Source: Clostridia bacterium
Lineage (GTDB): Bacteria > Bacillota_A > Clostridia > Oscillospirales > CAG-272
DNA: 11,533 nt
Direction of reading: 5' to 3'
NCBI GenBank assembly: GCA_017959485.1
Contig: JAGDAM010000024.1
Span: forward strand, 1 to 11,533
Both the position numbers and the translations under genes were made by a program. This document shows, in pieces, positions 5,521-11,533 of this stretch (within the stretch, counting starts at the first letter, position 1; each line of letters opens with the position of its first letter). The notes beneath the pieces were generated by a model that saw nothing but the letters and a program-made list of their open reading frames with translations, made no database searches and was not told where the DNA came from.

Positions 5521-7368
5521 ATGGATATACGCAAGGAGATTGAAGAGTTTTATTCGGGTGAGTCTTCCGACTGCTACCGATTTCTCGGATGCCACAGGGA
5601 CGGCGACGGGTACGTCTTCCGGCTCTGGGCGCCGAACGCGCGTTCGGTGCGTCTCGCGGGAGATTTCAACGCCTGGCAGGGAGAGCAGATGGGCCGCGTC
5701 GAGGGGATTTGGGAACTGCGAACCTCATCCCCGCGCGAGTTCGACTGCTACAAGTATCTCGTGGAGGGCGCCGACGGTATCGTTCGCGAGAAGTGCGATC
5801 CCTATGCCTTTCACGCCGAGACACGTCCGCGGAGCGCCTCAAAAATCTGCGATATAGACGGATTCGCCTGGAATGACGGAGATTATATCGAAGCCCGGAA
5901 AAAATACGATCCGCTTGCGTCTCCGGTCAGTATATACGAAGTCCACGCGGGGTCCTGGAAGAAATACGCCGACGGAAGCCCTTTCTCATACGAAAAACTG
6001 GCGGAGGAGCTCGTCCCCTACGTAAAGGAGATGGGCTTCACTCACGTCGAGTTTCTTCCCGTGACCGAGTATCCGCTCGACGATTCCTGGGGATACCAGG
6101 TCACCGGATGGTTCGCGCCTACCTCAAGATACGGCACTCCGTACGGCTTTATGAAGCTGATCGACGCCTTCCACGCCGCCGGAATCGGCGTTATACTCGA
6201 CTGGGTTGGGGCGCATTTCCCCAAGGACGCGCACGGTCTGTCGCTTTTCGACGGGACTCCCTGCTACGAGTCGGGAGATCCTCTGATGTCCGAACACCCC
6301 GAATGGGGGACTAAAATATTCGACTTCTCACGCAACGAGGTCGCATCCTTCCTTTCGTCGTCGGTCTGTTTCTGGCTCGACAAATATCATATCGACGGAA
6401 TACGTGCCGACGCGGTCGCCTCGATGATCTATCTCGATTACGCGAGGAAACCGGGACAGTGGCGTCCGGCGCCCGACGGGAGCAATATCAACGGCGCCGC
6501 CGTCGAACTTCTGCGGAAGATCAACCGCGCAGCTTTCCGTGTGAATCCTTCGGCGATTATGTCGGCGGAGGAGAGCACCTCATTCCCGATGGTCACGAGA
6601 CCCTGGTACGACGGCGGACTCGGCTTCGGCTTCAAGTGGGACATGGGCTGGATGCACGACACGCTCGACTATATGTCCGCCGACCCGGTCATGCGGCGGG
6701 GACTGCATGAAAAGCTCACCTTCGGGATGACCTACGCCTTCGGCGAGAACTATATTCTTCCGCTCTCGCACGACGAGGTGGTTCACGGAAAGAAGTCGAT
6801 GATCGGACGGATGCCGGGGAGCTATGAAACAAAATTCGCCTCGCTGCGGCTTACGTACTCGTATATGTTCGCCCATCCCGGAAAAAAACTCAATTTTATG
6901 GGCAACGAGATAGGGCAGTTCATCGAGTGGGACTATAAACGCGAGCTCGACTGGCTGCTGCTCGCGTACGACGAGCACCGGGAGCTGCAGAGTTTCTTCC
7001 GGGCTCTCAACCGGTTTTATAAAGACACCCCGGCGCTCTGGGAGAACGACTGCGGATGGGACGGTTTCGAGTGGCTGACGGTCGACGACCGCAACAGCAA
7101 CGTCATCGCCTTTCTGCGGCGCGACCGGAAAGGCGGCGCGGTAGCCGCGGTGTTCAATTTTTCTCCGGTCGGGCGAAAAAAATACGGTATTCACCTTCCG
7201 CGTCCCATGACGCTAAAACCGGTATTCTCCTCGGACGGCGAGGAAAGAAAAACCGTAAGGGCAAAGAGCGGAATCTACGGCTTTTACGCCGAGACCGATC
7301 TTTTGCCTCTCTCCGCGGTATTCTATAGATGTAAAATAATACAGGCAAAGGAACAGAAAGCGGAATGA
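5521..7368 (+). CDS. glgB: 1,4-alpha-glucan branching enzyme (GH13)
   Basis: Introduces alpha-1,6 branches into glycogen. The N-terminal CBM48 domain is seen in [23 protein letters not shown] and FNAW (about residues 15-105). The GH13 barrel follows, with [10 protein letters not shown] near residue 191. The catalytic set is present: nucleophile D297 in DGIRADAV, acid/base glutamate in AEEST (E350/E351), and transition-state aspartate D418 in [12 protein letters not shown]. The 615-residue length fits the short bacterial form that lacks an extra N-terminal domain. The start is uncertain: GTG 5509 in frame would add four residues, and neither start has a good Shine-Dalgarno; ATG 5521 is preferred because it is an ATG and opens [10 protein letters not shown]. 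It begins 32 bases after the serpin, the largest gap in the run, and its stop overlaps glgC by four bases. Confidence 0.95.
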   Translation: MDIRKEIEEFYSGESSDCYRFLGCHRDGDGYVFRLWAPNARSVRLAGDFNAWQGEQMGRVEGIWELRTSSPREFDCYKYLVEGADGIVREKCDPYAFHAETRPRSASKICDIDGFAWNDGDYIEARKKYDPLASPVSIYEVHAGSWKKYADGSPFSYEKLAEELVPYVKEMGFTHVEFLPVTEYPLDDSWGYQVTGWFAPTSRYGTPYGFMKLIDAFHAAGIGVILDWVGAHFPKDAHGLSLFDGTPCYESGDPLMSEHPEWGTKIFDFSRNEVASFLSSSVCFWLDKYHIDGIRADAVASMIYLDYARKPGQWRPAPDGSNINGAAVELLRKINRAAFRVNPSAIMSAEESTSFPMVTRPWYDGGLGFGFKWDMGWMHDTLDYMSADPVMRRGLHEKLTFGMTYAFGENYILPLSHDEVVHGKKSMIGRMPGSYETKFASLRLTYSYMFAHPGKKLNFMGNEIGQFIEWDYKRELDWLLLAYDEHRELQSFFRALNRFYKDTPALWENDCGWDGFEWLTVDDRNSNVIAFLRRDRKGGAVAAVFNFSPVGRKKYGIHLPRPMTLKPVFSSDGEERKTVRAKSGIYGFYAETDLLPLSAVFYRCKIIQAKEQKAE

Positions 7369-8534
7369 AACGAAGAAAAGAATGCATCGCGATGCTGCTC
7401 GCCGGCGGGCAGGGCAGCCGGCTCTACGTGCTTACCGAAAACACCGCGAAACCCGCGGTACCCTTCGGCGGGAAATACCGTATCATCGACTACTCGCTTT
7501 CCAACTGCGTCAATTCGGGCATCGATACCGTCGGTATACTGACCCAGTATCAGCCGCTGGAACTGAACGACTACATCGGCAACGGAATGCCCTGGGATCT
7601 CAACCGCAACTGGGGAGGGGTACACATCCTGCCGCCCTACACCACTGCCGGTTCGAGCAACTGGTTCAAGGGGACGGCGAACGCGATCTACCAGAACGTT
7701 CCCTTTGTCGAGCGCTACGATCCCGAATACGTATTGATCCTTTCCGGCGACCACATCTACAAGATGGATTATTCGGAAATGATTGACTTTCACAAAAAGT
7801 CGAAGGCTGCGTGCACAATAGCCGTCCGCGTGGTGCCCTGGGAGGACGCCCCGAGAATGGGCATCATGAGCGCGGGCGCCGACGGAAGGATCACCGAATT
7901 CGAGGAGAAGCCGAAAGTGCCTAAGAGCAATCTCGCCTCGATGGGAGTCTACGTCTTCAACTGGGCCGACCTGAAGCGGTATCTTATCGCCGATGAAAAC
8001 GACGCGTCGTCGAGCAACGATTTCGGCAAAAACGTTATTCCGGCGATGCTTGCCGCCGGAGAGCGGATGTTCGCCTTTTCCTTCGCGGGATACTGGCGGG
8101 ACGTCGGAACGCTCGACTCGCTATGGCAGGCGAACATAGATCTGCTCGATCCCGATCGCCCGATCGATAAAGGCGTTCCCAAGCGGTTCAGGATCTATTC
8201 AAGGAACGACGGACATCCGTCGACCACCGTATCGTCGACAGCCAAAGTGTGCGACGCCTATATCGCCGAGGGCTGCGTCATTGCCGGAAGCGTTACCCGT
8301 TCGATAATATCGGTCGGTACCTCGGTCGGGGAGGGCGCCTCGATTTCGGATTCGGTAATTATGCCGGGTGCCGTGATAGAGCCCGGCGCGACCGTCTGCC
8401 GCGCGATGATCGGCGAGGGAACCGTCGTAGGCCGCGGCGCCCGCGTCGGTGAACCCGACGGAGCGCTGACTGTCATAGGTCACGGGGAAAAGATCGAAGA
8501 GAATTCGGTCGTGCTGCCCGGAACGGTAAAGTGA
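7365..8534 (+). CDS. glgC: Glucose-1-phosphate adenylyltransferase, catalytic subunit
   Basis: Makes ADP-glucose from glucose-1-phosphate and ATP, the committed step of bacterial glycogen synthesis. The nucleotide-binding loop [10 protein letters not shown] (residues 11-20), [24 protein letters not shown], the catalytic SGDHIYKMD (D129) and FEEKP with K182, the expected glucose-1-phosphate lysine, are all intact, as is [12 protein letters not shown]. The C-terminal third is a hexapeptide-repeat left-handed beta-helix ([19 protein letters not shown] and following). At 389 residues it has the normal length. The start overlaps the glgB stop (ATGA), with AAAGGAA (7347-7353) upstream. It is followed by its paralogue glgD, with which it probably forms a hetero-oligomer, as described for glgC/glgD in Bacillus and relatives. 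Confidence 0.96.
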   Translation: MKRRKECIAMLLAGGQGSRLYVLTENTAKPAVPFGGKYRIIDYSLSNCVNSGIDTVGILTQYQPLELNDYIGNGMPWDLNRNWGGVHILPPYTTAGSSNWFKGTANAIYQNVPFVERYDPEYVLILSGDHIYKMDYSEMIDFHKKSKAACTIAVRVVPWEDAPRMGIMSAGADGRITEFEEKPKVPKSNLASMGVYVFNWADLKRYLIADENDASSSNDFGKNVIPAMLAAGERMFAFSFAGYWRDVGTLDSLWQANIDLLDPDRPIDKGVPKRFRIYSRNDGHPSTTVSSTAKVCDAYIAEGCVIAGSVTRSIISVGTSVGEGASISDSVIMPGAVIEPGATVCRAMIGEGTVVGRGARVGEPDGALTVIGHGEKIEENSVVLPGTVK

Positions 8535-8538
8535 GGTG
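8533..8538 (+). promoter_or_regulatory. Ribosome binding site deciding the glgD start
   Basis: GAGGTG overlaps the glgC stop and lies six bases before ATG 8545. An in-frame GTG at 8536 would fall inside this site, so ATG 8545 is preferred. Confidence 0.7.
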
Positions 8539-8544
8539 TCTTCA

Positions 8545-9663
8545 ATGAAAACTGCCGGTATTATTCTTTCGGGTATCTACAGCGACAAGCTCAACGTCAT
8601 AGCGGGCCACCGGACGGTCGCCTCGCTGCCCTTCGGCGGAAGATACCGCCATATCGATTTCATCCTTTCGAACATGGTCAATTCCGGCATTACCGACGTC
8701 GGAATAATCACCAAAAACAATTACCAGTCGCTGATCGACCATCTCGGCTCCTTCCAGGACTGGGACCTCAACCGCCGCCGCGGAGGGGCGAAGCTCATTC
8801 CTCCGCACGCCGGAGGCGATCTCGGAGACTATCGCGGGAAGATCGAGGAGCTTCGCGCCGGGCTTCCGTTTCTGCGCGAGTCCGACGCCGAGTACGTCGT
8901 CATAGCCGACACCGTCTCGATCTGCTCGATCGATCTGCGCGACGCGGTCAAGGCGCACGCGGCCTCGGGCAAGGACCTGACCGTCGTCGCGACCGCCGTT
9001 AAATCGGACGACGATGAGCTGTCCGAACTGGTCTTCGATCTTTCGGGGAGCGAGCCGGAACGGATTTATCTGAACTATGCCTCGAAAAAGGGGCAGCTGT
9101 CGAGCGACGGCATCTATATCATAGGCCGCGAGTTCCTGATCGGCGAGGTCGAAAAATTCGCCTCGAGCGGATACTACCATCTCGAGCGCGACCTGATTCA
9201 GCAGGGGTTCAATACCGGCGCTTTGTCGGTGGGAATCTATGAGTTCGGCGGAGTCATTCTGAAAAACCGCACCGTTCCCGAGTATTTCGCAAACAATCTT
9301 GCGCTGCTCGATCCGGAAATCAGAGCCGGACTTTTCAAGCCGGAACGGCCTGTCTACACGGCGGTGCGCGACGAAAAACCCGCGAGATACGGCGTTGGGA
9401 GTTCGGTCGCCGACTGCGTCGTCGCCGACGGCGCGAAGCTGTACGGCGCGGCGCGCCGTTCGGTGATTTCGCGCAGGGTCACGATCGAAGAGGGAGCCGA
9501 GGTTGAGAATTCGGTTATACTCGACGGATGCGTCATCGGATCCGGCGCGCGCGTCGAAAACGCGATTCTCGACAGATACGTTGAAGTCGGCCCCGGCTGC
9601 GTCCTCCGCGGCTCGCCGGAATCTCCGATCATCATTGAAAAAGGTAAGAAACTGACCGAATGA
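8545..9663 (+). CDS. glgD: Glycogen biosynthesis protein GlgD (non-catalytic ADP-glucose pyrophosphorylase-like subunit)
   Basis: A 372-residue paralogue of GlgC sharing its layout, including LPFGGRYRHIDFILSNMVNSGI, DWDLNRRRGGAKLIPP and a C-terminal left-handed beta-helix (VADGAKLYGAARRSVIS and following). Key catalytic features are lost: the GGQGSR nucleotide loop is replaced by SGIYSDKL (residues 9-16), and the SGDHIYKMD segment by ADTVSICSID. This matches the Bacillota GlgD family, known as a partner that modulates GlgC rather than a strong enzyme by itself. The start at ATG 8545 is set by GAGGTG. It ends in a four-base ATGA overlap with glgA. Confidence 0.94.
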   Translation: MKTAGIILSGIYSDKLNVIAGHRTVASLPFGGRYRHIDFILSNMVNSGITDVGIITKNNYQSLIDHLGSFQDWDLNRRRGGAKLIPPHAGGDLGDYRGKIEELRAGLPFLRESDAEYVVIADTVSICSIDLRDAVKAHAASGKDLTVVATAVKSDDDELSELVFDLSGSEPERIYLNYASKKGQLSSDGIYIIGREFLIGEVEKFASSGYYHLERDLIQQGFNTGALSVGIYEFGGVILKNRTVPEYFANNLALLDPEIRAGLFKPERPVYTAVRDEKPARYGVGSSVADCVVADGAKLYGAARRSVISRRVTIEEGAEVENSVILDGCVIGSGARVENAILDRYVEVGPGCVLRGSPESPIIIEKGKKLTE

Positions 9664-11102
9664 AAATTGCTTTTGTTGCATCCGAGGCGGCCCCTTTCGC
9701 GAAGACGGGCGGACTCGGCGACGTTGCCTCGGCGCTTCCCGCCGCGCTCGCCGCGGCGGGGCACGAGGTCGCCGTTATACTTCCGCTCTATCGCAGGATT
9801 AAGACCGGCCCCGATTTCGCGTCGATGCGTTTTTTGACGAGCTTCGAAGCGAATCTTTCCTGGCGCCGGCAGTACGCCGGAGTTTTCACCGCGCGGAAAA
9901 AGCCTCGTGCTCCCCGCTTTTATTTCATCGACAACGAGTATTATTTCGGACGCGACGGAGCGATATACGGCGAATACGACGACGGGGAGCGTTTCGCCTT
10001 CTTCTCGCTCGCAGCGCTCGGAACGCTTGAAGCCACAGGCTTTATGCCCGACGTAATTCACTGCAACGACTGGCAGACTGCCGCCCTCCCGGTATTTCTG
10101 CGTACAGTTTACCGCGGGAAGATAAACGCGGCGACGCTGTTTACCATACACAATATCGAATATCAGGGGAGGATGCCGCTGTCCTTTGCCGGCGACGTGA
10201 TGGGGCTCGGCGGAGACGACGCCCGCCTTGTCGAGTTCGACGGATGCGTCAATCTCATGAAAGGCGCTCTTGTAACCGCCGACGCCGTCAGCACCGTCTC
10301 GCGGACCTACGCGCGTGAAATACTCGACCCCTATTACTCTCACGGACTCGACGGCGTTCTCGCCTCGGTGGCGGCCGAAGGGCGCCTCTCGGGGATTGTA
10401 AACGGGATAGATACGCGTCTTTACAATCCTTCGTCGGATCCCGCGCTCGCCGCCGGATATTCGGCCGGGGATCTTTCGGGCAAACGGACCGACAAGGCGG
10501 CTCTTCAGAAAGAACTCGGACTGCGGGTCGACGCAGACCTTCCGCTCTGCGGAATGGTTACGCGCCTCGCCTCCCACAAGGGGATAGATCTTGTCGAGCG
10601 CGTGCTTGACGAGACGGCCGACGCCGGAGTTCAGTTCGCGATTCTCGGCACCGGAGAAAAACGGTTCGAGGACTTCTTCAGGGAGGCGGCCGCACGCAGA
10701 CCCGGGATGATCGCGGCTGTGATCGGATTTTCCGGCAGTCTGGCTTCGAAAATATACGCGGCGTCCGATCTCTTTCTCATGCCGTCGAAAAGCGAGCCCT
10801 GCGGCCTCGCGCAGCTGGTCGCGATGAGATACGGCGCGGTCCCGGTCGTACGGGAGACGGGCGGACTCGCCGACACCGTTCCCGCCTACGATCCCGCGAC
10901 GGGAGAGGGAAGAGGGTTCACCTTCAAAAGCTACAACGCGCACGATATGAAAGACGCGGTTCTGCGCGGAGCGAGGCTCTTCCGGGATTCGCGGGATGAA
11001 TTCGAGCGCCTTCGCACAAACTGTATGCTCGCCGATTTCTCCTGGCGTGCGTCCACCGGAGACTACGTCCGGCTTTACGAAAAAATAAAAACACGGGGTT
11101 GA
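9660..11102 (+). CDS. glgA: Glycogen synthase (ADP-glucose, GT5)
   Basis: Extends alpha-1,4-glucan chains from ADP-glucose. The N-terminus carries the ADP-glucose signature KTGGLGDV (K15-V22). Other GT5 hallmarks are HCNDWQTAALP, TIHNIEYQGRMP, the IVNGID...YNP stretch, VTRLASHKGIDL and MPSKSEPCGLAQL with E379 as the conserved catalytic-region glutamate. The length of 480 residues is normal. The start overlaps the glgD stop; the nearest purine-rich stretch (AAAAAGG near 9638) is about 15 bases away, so translation probably depends on coupling to glgD. Its stop codon overlaps an ATG belonging to a 10-bp duplication before glgP. Confidence 0.97.
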   Translation: MKIAFVASEAAPFAKTGGLGDVASALPAALAAAGHEVAVILPLYRRIKTGPDFASMRFLTSFEANLSWRRQYAGVFTARKKPRAPRFYFIDNEYYFGRDGAIYGEYDDGERFAFFSLAALGTLEATGFMPDVIHCNDWQTAALPVFLRTVYRGKINAATLFTIHNIEYQGRMPLSFAGDVMGLGGDDARLVEFDGCVNLMKGALVTADAVSTVSRTYAREILDPYYSHGLDGVLASVAAEGRLSGIVNGIDTRLYNPSSDPALAAGYSAGDLSGKRTDKAALQKELGLRVDADLPLCGMVTRLASHKGIDLVERVLDETADAGVQFAILGTGEKRFEDFFREAAARRPGMIAAVIGFSGSLASKIYAASDLFLMPSKSEPCGLAQLVAMRYGAVPVVRETGGLADTVPAYDPATGEGRGFTFKSYNAHDMKDAVLRGARLFRDSRDEFERLRTNCMLADFSWRASTGDYVRLYEKIKTRG

Positions 11103-11121
11103 TGACCGACAATGACCGACA
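11102..11121 (+). repeat. Perfect 10-bp tandem duplication containing the glgP start codon
   Basis: atgaccgaca occurs at 11102-11111 and again at 11112-11121. Each copy contains an ATG. The first ATG shares a base with the glgA stop (TGATG) but reads out of frame with GlgP and ends after 25 residues at 11177-11179; the second opens the GlgP frame. Confidence 0.9.
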
Positions 11122-11533
11122 AAGAATTCGCAAGATCAATAGAGACCGCCTGCCTGCAGAACTTCGGCTGCACGCTTGAACAGGCGACAGATACCGAAGC
11201 TTACAGAGCGCTCTGCATCGCCGTCAGGGACCGGCTCGTCGAGAAGAATCACGAGTTCCGCCGGCGCCTCCGGGAAGGGAACTCCAAAAGAGTATATTAT
11301 TTCTCGATGGAGTTTCTCGTCGGAACCTCTCTTCGGAACAATCTCTACAATCTCGGGCTGACCGACGCCGCCTTCGAGGCGATCCGCGCGGCGGGCAAGG
11401 ATCCCGGGACGCTTCTCGATATCGAGCCCGACGCCGGGCTCGGAAACGGCGGCCTCGGCCGGCTGGCTTCCTGCTATCTCGACGCCGCCTCCTCGCTCGG
11501 CATTTCCTGCACCGGGTTTTCGATCAAGTACGA
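11112..11533 (+). CDS. glgP: Glycogen phosphorylase, N-terminal fragment (runs off the window)
   Basis: Releases glucose-1-phosphate from glycogen using pyridoxal phosphate. Only the first 140 codons lie in the window and the frame is open to the last base; the family is usually about 800 residues, so most of the protein, including the cofactor lysine, lies outside. Translation from ATG 11112 gives MTDKEFARSIE, then the family motifs VYYFSMEFLVGTSLRNNL and EPDAGLGNGGLGRLASCYLDA, the conserved substrate-binding region of GT35 phosphorylases. It completes the glgBCDAP order known from Bacillus subtilis. There is no close Shine-Dalgarno: GGGG at 11095-11098 is 13 bases away, so reinitiation after glgA is likely. 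Confidence 0.95.
   Translation, partial: MTDKEFARSIETACLQNFGCTLEQATDTEAYRALCIAVRDRLVEKNHEFRRRLREGNSKRVYYFSMEFLVGTSLRNNLYNLGLTDAAFEAIRAAGKDPGTLLDIEPDAGLGNGGLGRLASCYLDAASSLGISCTGFSIKY

Noticed and set aside
8542..10943. Long antisense open frames opposite glgD and glgA (379 and 529 residues)
   Set aside because: They are shadows of well-supported genes on the + strand, low-complexity in character and without start context.
11102..11179. glgP starting at ATG 11102, directly overlapping the glgA stop
   Set aside because: That frame ends after 25 codons. The glycogen phosphorylase motifs are in the frame of ATG 11112.

Overview
The window looks like a chromosomal piece of a G+C-rich member of the Bacillota, most likely an uncultured Clostridia/Oscillospirales-type gut anaerobe. 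This is inferred from three things: the glgB-glgC-glgD-glgA-glgP gene order with a separate GlgD subunit, the rimO-pgsA neighbourhood, and purine-rich Shine-Dalgarno sites (GAGG, AGGAGG-like). No rRNA or other marker gene is present to fix the taxonomy.

Left end (1-1218): an accessory island. Three direct copies of a G+C-rich palindromic repeat (1-343) precede a visibly A+T-rich gene (374-1054) for a DUF559/Vsr-like PD-(D/E)XK nuclease-fold protein. A fourth copy in inverted orientation (about 948-1070), next to more hairpin repeats (851-920), lies inside the 3' end of that gene. The nuclease gene is therefore bracketed by inverted copies of one repeat family, and its last third or so is translated repeat. 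A short A+T-rich spacer (1131-1218) follows. It holds a near-perfect 26-bp palindrome overlapping a possible -35 box, and an attcata-type repeat, just ahead of trpS.

Right part (1219-11533): nine tightly packed genes, all on the + strand, with gaps of at most about 32 bp and several 4-bp ATGA overlaps. They are trpS (tryptophanyl-tRNA synthetase), rimO (ribosomal protein S12 methylthiotransferase), pgsA (phosphatidylglycerophosphate synthase), a lipoprotein serpin, then glgB, glgC, glgD, glgA and the start of glgP. I see no terminator hairpin between them, so they may form one long transcript unless internal promoters lie inside coding sequence.

The glg genes form a complete glycogen cycle. 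GlgC, probably with the catalytically degenerate GlgD, makes ADP-glucose; GlgA polymerises it; GlgB adds branches; GlgP releases glucose-1-phosphate. The serpin is unrelated to this pathway. It is predicted to be a surface-anchored protease inhibitor with an intact hinge and a small-residue reactive centre, and it is translationally coupled to pgsA.

Most noteworthy: the nuclease gene framed by inverted palindromic repeats, which resembles the layout of REP/RAYT units but with a different enzyme; the serpin embedded between housekeeping and glycogen genes; the palindrome upstream of trpS; and a perfect 10-bp tandem duplication of the glgP start site.
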